Positions 1-8,030 of a stretch of 64,000 bases of DNA are shown here, piece after piece. Each line of letters opens with the position of its first letter. Positions within the stretch are counted from its first letter, which is position 1. Both the position numbers and the translations under genes were made by a program. The DNA is from Jatrophihabitans sp964252635 (lineage in GTDB: Bacteria > Actinomycetota > Actinomycetes > Mycobacteriales > Jatrophihabitantaceae), in assembly GCF_964252635.1 (NCBI RefSeq), contig NZ_CAXUNP010000014.1:1-64000 (forward strand), given 5' to 3'. The notes below the pieces were generated by a model. The model searched no databases, was not told where the DNA came from, and worked only from the letters and a program-made list of their open reading frames with translations.

Positions 1-1
1 G

Positions 2-2494
2 GTCGACGCCCCGGCGCGCGGGCCGCGCGCAGCGGAGGACCGCCCGCTCGACCGGATGGCGGGCCTCTGGGCCTCTCACGGTGGCACCACGAGGGCGTCG
101 GACAGCCGTTCGGTCCTCGTCGTGTTCGACGACGCGGCGGCCGCCCTGTCGGCCGCCGCGCAGGCGCAACGCCTGCTCGGTGCCGACGGCGCCGGTGTGG
201 GCGCGCGGGCGCGGGTCGCCGTGCACACCGGCCGGCCGCGCAGGGGAGGCCACGGCTACTGGGAAACCGACGTCGACTACGTCTCGCGCGTCGCCGCAGC
301 CGCCCGCGGTGGTCAGGTCCTCGTGGCCGACAGCGTGTACGCGGCCGCACCTGCGGGTGATCTCGCGTCCGTCGGCCGGCACGCGCTGGAGGGGTTCCCG
401 ACCCCGCACGAGCTGTTCCACCTGGTCGTGGACGGTGTGCGGGCCGGCGCGTTCGCGGCACCCCGCACGCCGGACATCCCACGCACCAACCTGCCGTCGC
501 AGATTGGCGTGCTGGTCGGGCGGGGCTCCGAGCTCGACGACCTGGTCCGTCGCCTGACCGGCGGGCAGCGGCTCGTCACGCTCACCGGTGCCGCCGGTTC
601 GGGAACGACCCGGCTCGCCGTGGAGGCGGCCGACGTGCTCGCCGCGCGCTTCGAGTCCGTGTGCTTCGTCGACCTCGGCTCGGTGACGACCCCCGTGGCG
701 GTGCTCGCGACGGTCGCGCGCACCCTCGGCCTGCCGGACCGGGACGACGTCGACGTGGCCGAGCGGGTTGCTGCGGTGTTGCGCGGTAGGCGGGTGCTGC
801 TCGTGCTCGACGGCGCCGGCGACGTGCCGGACGCCGCGGTGGCCGTGACGCGGTTGGTCTCGGCCGGGGACGGCGTGCACCTGCTCGTCACCGGTGCGGC
901 GCCGTTGCGGGTCGCGGTCGAGCACGTGGTGCCGCTGCCGCCCCTGGGCCTGCCCGCCGAACCGGTGTCCGGCAGCGATGACGGGCGAGCCGTCGCCGAG
1001 GTGCGGTCGGCACCGTCGGTGCAGCTGCTGCTCGACCGCGCGGGGGGAACCGAGGTCGCGGACGCCGCGACTCTCGTTCGGGTGTGTCGCCGGCTCGACG
1101 GACTCCCGCTGGCGCTCGAGCTGGTCGCGGCCCGGCTGGGCGGCACGTCCGCGTCGGCGGTGGCCGAGGGTCTCGCGTCCGGTAGCGACGGCGGGCTCGA
1201 CGCGGCCCTCGAGTGGAGCGTGGGCCTGCTCGCTCCGGCGCAACGCCGGTTGCTCGTGCTGCTCGCCGGCTTCCCCGCGTCGTTCTCGCCGATCGTCGCC
1301 GAGACCGCGTTCGGCGACGCCGTCGACGAGCTCGACGCTCTCGTCGGGGCCGGCTTGGTGGTCACGGCCGACGACGGCCGCTACGTGCTGCGGCCGCCCG
1401 TCCGTCGCTACGCCGGCACGCTGGCCGGCCGGTCCGACGACCCGGCGGCCGGCCCGCGCGGTGTCGCCTCGGCGCTCGCCGCCGTCGCGGAGCGCGTCGA
1501 GGTGTTGTGGCCGCTGCGCGAGGGCGAGGGACGGGTCTCGCTGGTCCCGGAACAGCCCATCGTGCTCGCGGCGCTCGACTGGGCCCGCGACCACGACGCC
1601 GCGCTGCACCTACGGCTGGCGACGTCCACGGCCTGGCTGTTGCACCGGTCGGGTCTGGGCGGCATCAGCCGGGACCACGTACGGCAGGCGCTCGAGCGGG
1701 CGAGGGACGTGCGGGAGACGGCGCGGTGCCTGCAGGCGCTCGCCGTGGTCTCACCGGCCGACGCCGACGACGGCTCGACCGCCGCATCCCGGTGGCGCGA
1801 GCTGGGCGACGCCGACCGCGAGGCGACGAGCCTGATGCTGGTGTCGACTCGGCTCGCGGAACGCGGCGACGGTGCCGGCGCCCTGGCCGTCACAGACCGC
1901 ATCGCCGACCTGGCGGCTGCGACCTCCGAGCCCGACGGCGTCGCGTGGTCGGCGGAGCAGTGCCGGGCGCGTGCCCTCGACGTCGCCGGCCGTCACGACG
2001 AGGCCGTCGGGACCGCCGAGCAGCTGCTCGCCCGGGTTGCGCCGGACGACCTGCTCCGGGCCGGGGTGCTGGTCGTCGCCGCCGACCTGGCTCGTGGCGG
2101 CGAACAGGCACAGTCGGTCGATCAGGCGCAGTCCCTCGATCAGGCGCAGGCGGCGCTGGCCCGCTACGGCGAGGCGATGCGGGTGCTCGAACGCTACGAC
2201 GTCGCGCTGGACGAGCTCGACCTCGCCGGCCGCGTCGGCCTCGTCCTGCTCGAGCTCGGGCGCCACCCCGAGGCGGTGGCCGCGTTGACGATCACCGCGA
2301 GCGTCCACGACGAGTGGTCGTGGCCGATGCCGGCCGATGCCGCCGACGGCCTCGAACGGGCTCGCACGCTCGCCGGGCCGGTGCGCTCGGCCTCGGCGCG
2401 AGCCCGCGCGGCGTCCTACAGCACGGCCGAGGCCCTTGCGTGGGTCGGCCGACTCGCTCGCGGCGAGACCGAGGCACCTGCCGGACGGTCCTGA
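2..2494 (+). CDS. Cyclase-domain / NB-ARC-like ATPase regulator, 5' end outside window
   Basis: The frame is open to the left edge, and the first visible residues (AGLWASHGG, then VVFDDAAAALSAAAQAQR and VAVHTGRP) match the second half of a class III nucleotidyl cyclase domain, so the ATG at 56 is probably internal and about 40 N-terminal residues are missing. After the cyclase remnant comes a P-loop ATPase module: LVGRGSELDDL, a Walker A-like GAAGSGTTR near 587-613, a Walker B-like VLLVLDGAGD, and then a helical C-terminal half of TPR type. The invariant Walker A lysine is replaced by threonine, and the cyclase part lacks the catalytic first strand within the window. A short QAQS(V/L)D repeat lies near 2105-2150. 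Family knowledge: such proteins are transcriptional or signalling regulators; the function here is unknown. It converges on the next gene, with a shared terminator between them. Confidence 0.8.
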   Translation, partial: VDAPARGPRAAEDRPLDRMAGLWASHGGTTRASDSRSVLVVFDDAAAALSAAAQAQRLLGADGAGVGARARVAVHTGRPRRGGHGYWETDVDYVSRVAAAARGGQVLVADSVYAAAPAGDLASVGRHALEGFPTPHELFHLVVDGVRAGAFAAPRTPDIPRTNLPSQIGVLVGRGSELDDLVRRLTGGQRLVTLTGAAGSGTTRLAVEAADVLAARFESVCFVDLGSVTTPVAVLATVARTLGLPDRDDVDVAERVAAVLRGRRVLLVLDGAGDVPDAAVAVTRLVSAGDGVHLLVTGAAPLRVAVEHVVPLPPLGLPAEPVSGSDDGRAVAEVRSAPSVQLLLDRAGGTEVADAATLVRVCRRLDGLPLALELVAARLGGTSASAVAEGLASGSDGGLDAALEWSVGLLAPAQRRLLVLLAGFPASFSPIVAETAFGDAVDELDALVGAGLVVTADDGRYVLRPPVRRYAGTLAGRSDDPAAGPRGVASALAAVAERVEVLWPLREGEGRVSLVPEQPIVLAALDWARDHDAALHLRLATSTAWLLHRSGLGGISRDHVRQALERARDVRETARCLQALAVVSPADADDGSTAASRWRELGDADREATSLMLVSTRLAERGDGAGALAVTDRIADLAAATSEPDGVAWSAEQCRARALDVAGRHDEAVGTAEQLLARVAPDDLLRAGVLVVAADLARGGEQAQSVDQAQSLDQAQAALARYGEAMRVLERYDVALDELDLAGRVGLVLLELGRHPEAVAALTITASVHDEWSWPMPADAADGLERARTLAGPVRSASARARAASYSTAEALAWVGRLARGETEAPAGRS

Positions 2495-2507
2495 CGCGAC
2501 GCTGGCC

Positions 2508-2535
2508 GGACGCGCGGGCCATCGCCCGCGCGTCC
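2508..2535. terminator. Bidirectional hairpin terminator
   Basis: A perfect 12-bp stem (GGACGCGCGGGC / GCCCGCGCGTCC) with a 4-nt CATC loop lies between two convergent genes. There is no U tract, as is usual for actinobacterial terminators. Its position suits termination from both sides. Confidence 0.75.
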
Positions 2536-2551
2536 GCCCACCGTCAACGGG

Positions 2552-3478
2552 TCAGAGGGAGCGGGTCCGGCGCCGGCCGGCCGTCAGGCAGCCCGCGCCG
2601 GCCACCAGCAACCCGAGCGCCGTCAGCAGCAGGGCCGCCACGTGCCGGGTGCCGGTGTCGGCCAAGGTGCTGCTGTCCGGGCCGCTGCCCGTGCGCGTGT
2701 GGGCCGGTGCGCTGCCGACCAGCGTGCCGCCACCGCTGCCCGTGCGCGTGTGGTTCGCCCCGCTGCCGCCCTGGGTGACGGCCTTGGCGGCGGTTACGCG
2801 GGCAGCGACGTCGCGTGCGTCACCGCTGTAGGTCACGACCGGGGCGCTCGTCGTCAGGGCCGTGCACGCGGTGACCGTTCCGCCGGCGGGCAACGTGATG
2901 CCGGCGGCGCCGTCCACCGACACCGTGCCCGTCAGCGCCGGCAGCGACGACGGAGTGCCACCCGACACCGACCCGCGCGTGACGGTCACGGTGACCACGC
3001 GCTGCGCGCAGCTCGACGAGCCGTTGTCGTCGTAGGCCGCCTTGACCGTCACCGGGTACTTGGCCACGGTCAGCGTCGGGTTGTCGGTGCTGTTGCTGGC
3101 CGAGAACGCCAGGGCGCTGGTCGGGGTGTACGTCGCCGTCACGGCGCCCGAGCCCACGACCTGGGGCGCAAAGCTGCACGTAACCGTGCCCGCCACCACG
3201 GCCTTGCCCAAGCACAACGTCGTGCCCGATCGGGTGAAGGTCACCGTGCCGGTCGCCGCCGACGGTGCGACCGTCGCCGTCGCGGTCACGGACTGGTACG
3301 GGTAGGACGTCGCGGTCGACAAGGTCACGGTCGTCGTGGTCGTCACCGGGACCGGGGCGGCCGACGCCGAATCCATCAGCGCAGACGGGACGAGCACCGC
3401 ACCACACGCAAGAACGGCCATCGCGACAAGGCGCAGCGGACGGCGGGAGGCCACGGTTCGAAGGGCTGGTCGGTGCAC
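2552..3478 (-). CDS. Secreted Ig-like repeat protein with LAxTG sortase-type anchor
   Basis: The 308-residue protein starts with a signal peptide (basic HRPALRTVASRRPLRL, hydrophobic core, ASA-A cleavage site). It has an Ig-like beta domain of the Big_3_5 type (TATSYPYQSVTATATVAP and GTVTFTRSGTTLCLG) and a second Thr/Val-rich beta region. The C-terminus reads LADTG, a hydrophobic helix and RRRTRSL. LAxTG is the motif recognised by class E sortases of actinobacteria, so it is probably linked to the cell wall; no sortase is in the window. HTRTGSG occurs twice before the anchor. The GTG at 3478 is chosen because GGGAG lies 6 nt upstream; an in-frame ATG at 3559 would add 27 charged residues in front of the signal peptide. 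It is divergent from the next gene. Confidence 0.75.
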   Translation of the reverse strand: MHRPALRTVASRRPLRLVAMAVLACGAVLVPSALMDSASAAPVPVTTTTTVTLSTATSYPYQSVTATATVAPSAATGTVTFTRSGTTLCLGKAVVAGTVTCSFAPQVVGSGAVTATYTPTSALAFSASNSTDNPTLTVAKYPVTVKAAYDDNGSSSCAQRVVTVTVTRGSVSGGTPSSLPALTGTVSVDGAAGITLPAGGTVTACTALTTSAPVVTYSGDARDVAARVTAAKAVTQGGSGANHTRTGSGGGTLVGSAPAHTRTGSGPDSSTLADTGTRHVAALLLTALGLLVAGAGCLTAGRRRTRSL

Positions 3479-3612
3479 GGCGTACTCCCGGTCGTGACGG
3501 TCGGCGGGCAAGATCGACCGCACCCTAACGGCTCGACGCCTGGCTGGGTAGTACATCATCGACGCGGCCCGTGGCCGGGCTAGAGTCCTTTCGTGATCGG
3601 CCGGCGACGGTG

Positions 3613-6600
3613 ATGGGCTGCCCGCACTGCGGCGCGCTGCTCGCCGCCACCGCCAAGTTCTGCAGCGAGTGCGGCACCCCGGTCGGGTCCGGTCAGGGGC
3701 CGGTCCGCCCGCTCACGGAGCGGCGCATCACCTCGGTGCTGTTCGGCGATCTCGTCGGCTTCACCACGCTGTCGGAGAGCCGCGACAGCGAGGACGTGCG
3801 CGAGCTGCTGTCGCAGTACTTCGAGACGTGCCGGCAGGTCGTCGAACGCTACGGCGGCCTGATCGAGAAGTTCATCGGCGACGCGGTCATGGCCGTGTGG
3901 GGGGTGCCCCTCGCGCGCGAGGACGACGCCGAGCGTGCGGTGCGCGCCGGCCTGGACCTCGTTCAGGCCGTGGCCGCGTTCGGTGCGTCCGTGGGCGCGC
4001 CCGGTCTCGCGCTGCGGGCCGGGGTGGTCACGGGCGAGGTCGCGGTCACGGTCGGCGCCCAGCACCAGGGCATGGTGGCCGGCGACGCCGTCAACACCGC
4101 CGCCCGCATCCAGGGCGCGGCCGAGCCGGGCACGGTCTGGGTCGACACCCAGACCCGCGACCTGGCGGGGGCGTCGATCGACTTTGCCGACGCGGGCGCG
4201 CACGTGCTCAAGGGCAAGGCCGAGCCGATGGCGCTGCACATGGCGACCTCCGTCCGCGGCGGGCGGGGCGGCGAACGCAGCGCGGACCGGGTGCAGGCGC
4301 CGCTCGTGGGGCGCACCGGTGAGCTCGGGATCGTCAAGGAGATGTTCCACGTAGCGGTCGAGGAGGACCGCCCGCGGCTCGTCCTGCTCACCGGCGAGGC
4401 CGGCATCGGCAAGACCCGCCTGGCCTGGGAACTGCGCTCCTACCTCGACGGGCTCACCGCGCCGGTGCTCTGGCACGCGGGGCGCAGCCCGTCCTACGGC
4501 GACGGCGTCGCCTTCGCCGCACTCACCGCCGCCGTGCGGGCCCGCATCGGGTCCGACCCCGACGACCCCGACGACGCGACCCGGCGACTTCTGGCCGAGG
4601 CGCTCGCCCGTTACGTGGCCGACCCCGACGAGCGGGGCTGGCTGGGCGGCGCGCTGGAGACGTTGCTGGGGCTGACGGACGGCAGCTCGGTGGCCCGCGA
4701 CGAGCTGTTCCGCGCCTGGATCACCTGGTTCGAGCGGCTGCACGAGAGCGAGGGCCATCCCGTCGTCTGGGTGGTCGACGATGCGCAGCTGGCCGACGAC
4801 GGCCTGCTGGACTTCGTCGAGCGGCTGGTGATGGTGGCGCAGGCACCGGTCCTCGTCGTGCTCCTCGCCCGGCCCGAGCTGCTGACCCGGCGCCCGTGGC
4901 TCGCCTCGCTGCGCCGGGCCAGCCCGATCACGTTGACGGCGCTGGCGCCCGACGAGTGCGCGGCCCTGCTCCGGGTGCTCGTCGAGGGCGCCGCCGAGGA
5001 AGTGCTCGACGAGCTGGTGGCCCGCGTCGAGGGCAACCCCCTGTACGCGGTCGAGACCGTCCGCGCCCTGCACGACCAGGGCCTGGCCGTGTCCGGGCCC
5101 ACCCGCACCCCCGGCGCCGTGCGTCTGGCCGACGGCGTCGACCGGGAACGGCTCCGGGCGCTCACCGCCCCGGCCAGCCTGCAGATCCTTATCGCCAGCC
5201 GGCTCGACCTGCTCGGCCCGACCGAACGCTCCGTGCTCGCGGCCGCGTCGGTGCTGCACCCGTCGGTGACCGCGGCGGCGCTGCACGCGCTGATGGAGCG
5301 GGCCGACGGTATCGCCGATGCGTTGGACGAGCTCGTCGCACGTGACCTGCTGACGCCCGTGCAGGCGGCGTGGTCCGGCGTGCAGCGCTACGCGTTCGTG
5401 CAGACGGTGGCCCGTCAGGTCGCGTACGGCACGCAGTCCCGTCGGGACCGGCTCGCCCGTCACCTCGCCGCGGCCGAGCACTTCGAACCGCTCGCCGAGA
5501 CCGACCGCGACCTCAGCGCCGTCATCGCGCAGCACCTGCGCGACGCGCTCGCGCTGACCAGCGCCCACGAGACCGCCGCCGCCGCCGCGCTGCACGACCG
5601 GCTGTTCGCCTGGCTCGAGCGCACGGCACGCCGGGCCGAGGCGGTCGGCGCCCCGATGGAGGCGGTACGCGCGTACCTCGAGGCACTCGAGCTCACCGAC
5701 GACCCCGTCGAGACCGTCCGCCTGCGCCTGGCCGCAGCGGGAGCCGCGGCCGCGGCCGGGGACCACGCCCGGGCGCTCGAGCTGGCTGCGCCCCTGGCGC
5801 ACGGGAGCGACCCGGCCCTGCCCGCCGATGCCGCCTTCGCCGCCGCCATCGCCTCCATCGCCTCCCGGCGCCGCGGCGACTACACCCAGGCGTGGACGCA
5901 CCTCGAGGCGTACCTGCCCGACGGGGCGATGGACGCGCTGCCCGTGCTGGCCGCGTCGCGCCTCACCCGAGAGATCGGCGCCTGCTACGCCGAGACGGGC
6001 CGCCTCGAGCTCGCCTGGCAGTGGCAGGAGCGCTCGGTGAACCTGGCCGAGGACACCGCCGACCCGCGCGAGATCGTGCGTAGCACGAACAACTTCGCGA
6101 TCACGGCCGGCAACCGGGGGCACGCCCGCATCGCGATCGCCCTGTTCGGGATGTGCGTCGACGTCGCGCGCGACCACCACCTGGTCGCGGAGTACGCGCT
6201 GCCACTGGACAACCTCATCGCCTACCTGATGAACCGCGACCTCGAGCAGGCCCTGACCGCCGGCGAGGAATCGCTGCGCGTGAGCGAGGCGGCCGGTGAC
6301 AGCACCGCGTGCTGGCACACCGCGGCCAACCGGTTGATGCTGCTGACCCTGGCCGGGCGCTGGCCCGAGCGGGTGGACGTCTTCGACCGGCCGCTGCTGC
6401 GCGAGCGCCCGCCCGAGCCCGACCAGGACGCCATCCGGACCCTGTTCGACGCGGTCATCGACGAGGCCACCGAGCAGCCCGTCGACACGGCCGCGCTCGA
6501 CCGGGTGGGTGACTACGCCGACGTGCTGCCCGAGTCGACGGGCAGCGCCTTCTACCTGGCGAACCGCGCCATGGCCGCGCGGGTGCGCGGTGACGTGCCG

Positions 6601-7080
6601 GCCATGGCCGAGGCCGCGCTCGCCGCCGTCACGACCAGTGCCCGCTATTGCGGCATCGACGACGACTTCCCGCACCTGTGGGGGCTCGCCGCGGGCTGGC
6701 TGCTGGACGCCGCCCGGTACGCCGACGTCCGCACCCTGCTCCGGCCCGTGCTCGACACCCCGGCCACGCGGTGGAGCCCGCTGCTCGCGGCCCAGGTCGC
6801 CGGTGTGCGCGGGGCCCTCGAGGCGAATGACCCGGGCTCGCAGGCCGACCCGACGCACGTCGAACGCGACCTGCGCACCGCCGCCGACGCCTTCGCAGCC
6901 TTCGGTGCCGTCCCGGCGGCGGCCCGCGCGCACCTCGTGCTGAGCGAGTGGTTGCGCCGGCTCGGACGCGGTGACGAGGCCGATGCCCTGCTCGCCGAGG
7001 TCAGCCTGCGCTTCACCGATCTCGGCGCGCGCGGCTGGTTGCGCGAGACCGCGCCCGTCCCGTTGCGACTCGTGGAATGA
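3613..7080 (+). CDS. Zinc-ribbon / class III cyclase / AAA ATPase / TPR protein
   Basis: The protein of 1155 residues has four parts. A zinc ribbon is at residues 3-20 (CPHC and CSEC). A class III adenylate/guanylate cyclase domain covers about 38-205, with FGDLVGFT and EKFIGDAVMAVWG carrying the two metal-binding Asp residues and NTAARIQ near the end. An ATPase domain has Walker A GEAGIGKTR at about 261 and Walker B VVWVVDDAQ near 384. A long helical C-terminus looks like TPR repeats. Family knowledge: ATP- or ligand-sensing cyclases of this architecture are common in actinobacteria; output and ligand are unknown. The cyclase looks catalytically competent by its Asp pair. The ATG at 3613 puts the zinc ribbon at the N-terminus; GTG at 3610 and at 3571 are alternatives. 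A TAGAGT -10 box is at 3581-3586. Confidence 0.85.
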   Translation: MGCPHCGALLAATAKFCSECGTPVGSGQGPVRPLTERRITSVLFGDLVGFTTLSESRDSEDVRELLSQYFETCRQVVERYGGLIEKFIGDAVMAVWGVPLAREDDAERAVRAGLDLVQAVAAFGASVGAPGLALRAGVVTGEVAVTVGAQHQGMVAGDAVNTAARIQGAAEPGTVWVDTQTRDLAGASIDFADAGAHVLKGKAEPMALHMATSVRGGRGGERSADRVQAPLVGRTGELGIVKEMFHVAVEEDRPRLVLLTGEAGIGKTRLAWELRSYLDGLTAPVLWHAGRSPSYGDGVAFAALTAAVRARIGSDPDDPDDATRRLLAEALARYVADPDERGWLGGALETLLGLTDGSSVARDELFRAWITWFERLHESEGHPVVWVVDDAQLADDGLLDFVERLVMVAQAPVLVVLLARPELLTRRPWLASLRRASPITLTALAPDECAALLRVLVEGAAEEVLDELVARVEGNPLYAVETVRALHDQGLAVSGPTRTPGAVRLADGVDRERLRALTAPASLQILIASRLDLLGPTERSVLAAASVLHPSVTAAALHALMERADGIADALDELVARDLLTPVQAAWSGVQRYAFVQTVARQVAYGTQSRRDRLARHLAAAEHFEPLAETDRDLSAVIAQHLRDALALTSAHETAAAAALHDRLFAWLERTARRAEAVGAPMEAVRAYLEALELTDDPVETVRLRLAAAGAAAAAGDHARALELAAPLAHGSDPALPADAAFAAAIASIASRRRGDYTQAWTHLEAYLPDGAMDALPVLAASRLTREIGACYAETGRLELAWQWQERSVNLAEDTADPREIVRSTNNFAITAGNRGHARIAIALFGMCVDVARDHHLVAEYALPLDNLIAYLMNRDLEQALTAGEESLRVSEAAGDSTACWHTAANRLMLLTLAGRWPERVDVFDRPLLRERPPEPDQDAIRTLFDAVIDEATEQPVDTAALDRVGDYADVLPESTGSAFYLANRAMAARVRGDVPAMAEAALAAVTTSARYCGIDDDFPHLWGLAAGWLLDAARYADVRTLLRPVLDTPATRWSPLLAAQVAGVRGALEANDPGSQADPTHVERDLRTAADAFAAFGAVPAAARAHLVLSEWLRRLGRGDEADALLAEVSLRFTDLGARGWLRETAPVPLRLVE

Positions 7081-7118
7081 GCGCTGTCGAATGAGCGCTG
7101 TCGGATGAGCGCTGTCGA
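7077..7118. repeat. 14-bp tandem repeat, three copies, at a stop codon
   Basis: The unit ATGAGCGCTGTCGA is present three times without gaps, the middle copy ending in G instead of A. The TGA of the first copy is the stop of the cyclase/ATPase gene, and the third copy abuts the GTG start of crcB. Each unit repeats the TGA. Confidence 0.9.
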
Positions 7119-7583
7119 GTGACCCCGGACGACGGGGTCGACCCCGACTCACCCGACGGACGTCCGGGACGACGGCCGCTGCACCTGCGACCCGGCGCGT
7201 GCGCGTTGGTCGTCGCCGGCGGGGTGGCCGGCACCGCAGCGCGCTACGGCCTCGCGCGGGCCTTCCCGACGCGGTCCGGGCACTGGCCCACCGGCACCTT
7301 CGTCGCCAACCTCGTCGGCGCCTTCGTGCTCGGTGTCCTGCTCGAGGCGCTGCTCCGCTCCGGGCCGGACACCGGTGTACGCCGTCGGCTGCGACTTCTG
7401 CTCGGCACCGGGTTCTGCGGCGGCTTCACGACCTACAGCACCTTTGCCGTCGAGGCCGACCTGCTGGTCCGCGACCACCACACGGGGCTGGCCGTGGGCT
7501 ACGTCGCGGCGACCCTGGTGGCCGGCGCCGTGTTGTCTGTCGCCGGCATCGCGCTCGCCGCCAGGTACCGGCGGATCGCGTGA
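7119..7583 (+). CDS. crcB: Fluoride channel subunit CrcB/Fluc (first copy)
   Basis: The 154-residue membrane protein has four hydrophobic segments and the family signature NLVGAFVLG, then LLGTGFCGGFTTYSTFAVE, which holds the sodium-site turn and the pore Phe/Thr/Ser track. Fluc channels export fluoride passively as dimers of antiparallel subunits. An extra charged N-terminus (about 25 residues, TPDDGVDPDSPDGRPG) precedes the first helix. The gene overlaps the second copy by 4 bp (GTGA), so the two are translationally coupled and probably form a heterodimer. I see no crcB-type riboswitch upstream; the gene sits directly behind the 14-bp repeats. Confidence 0.93.
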   Translation: MTPDDGVDPDSPDGRPGRRPLHLRPGACALVVAGGVAGTAARYGLARAFPTRSGHWPTGTFVANLVGAFVLGVLLEALLRSGPDTGVRRRLRLLLGTGFCGGFTTYSTFAVEADLLVRDHHTGLAVGYVAATLVAGAVLSVAGIALAARYRRIA

Positions 7584-7942
7584 TCGCGGTGTGGATCGCG
7601 CTGGCCGGGGGAGCGGGTGCGCTGGCCCGCTTCGTGCTCGACGGCGCCGTCCGGGCGCGCCTCGCCTCGGACTTCCCCTGGGCCACGGTGCTCATCAACG
7701 TCACCGGCTCCTTCGCGCTCGGCGTGCTGACCGGACTCGTGCTGTTCCACGGCCGTCCCGACGACCTGCGCCTGATCCTGGGGACCGGATTCTGCGGCGG
7801 GTACACGACGTTCAGCACGGCCAGCGTCGAGACGGTTCGGCTCGCCCAACGCGGCGCGGTCGTCGCCGCCCTGGGCAACGCCCTGGGCACGCTCGTCCTG
7901 GCCGTGGGCGCCGGCGCGTTGGGCCTGCTCGTCACGCGGTGA
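7580..7942 (+). CDS. crcB: Fluoride channel subunit CrcB/Fluc (second copy)
   Basis: The 120-residue protein has four membrane helices and the signatures INVTGSFALGVLTG and LGTGFCGGYTTFSTASVE, so it is a full-length Fluc subunit. The GTG at 7580 overlaps the TGA of the first crcB gene (GTGA). Paired crcB genes in many Gram-positive genomes encode opposite-topology partners of one channel, and the pairing here suggests the same. Its end is 26 bp from the PHO box of the phosphate operon. Confidence 0.93.
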   Translation: MIAVWIALAGGAGALARFVLDGAVRARLASDFPWATVLINVTGSFALGVLTGLVLFHGRPDDLRLILGTGFCGGYTTFSTASVETVRLAQRGAVVAALGNALGTLVLAVGAGALGLLVTR

Positions 7943-7968
7943 CACGGTCACCCCGACCTCCTGGGCCT

Positions 7969-7997
7969 GTTCACCCGCCGTTCACCGACGGGTCGCC
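7969..7997 (+). promoter_or_regulatory. PHO box (PhoP-type operator) of the pit operon
   Basis: GTTCACC occurs at 7969-7975 and again at 7980-7986, exactly 11 bp apart, followed by an imperfect third unit GGTCGCC at 7991-7997 (5 of 7 bases match). Direct 11-bp repeats of GTTCACC are the known binding site of PhoP, the phosphate-starvation response regulator, in streptomycetes. The site lies 34-62 bp before the start of the phosphate transporter gene, where it would overlap the -35 region. The sequence is seen directly; PhoP control is inferred. Confidence 0.8.
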
Positions 7998-8030
7998 AAC
8001 CGTCTGCTTCACCTGCCGACACTGCAGCCT

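Noticed and set aside
7081..7118. Fluoride riboswitch before crcB
   Set aside because: The space is taken by the 14-bp tandem repeats and is too short for the motif.
3580..7152. Very long open frame antisense to the cyclase/ATPase gene
   Set aside because: Such frames arise from high GC codon bias. The plus frame carries all recognisable domains; the antisense product is a low-complexity Arg/Gly/Val sequence.
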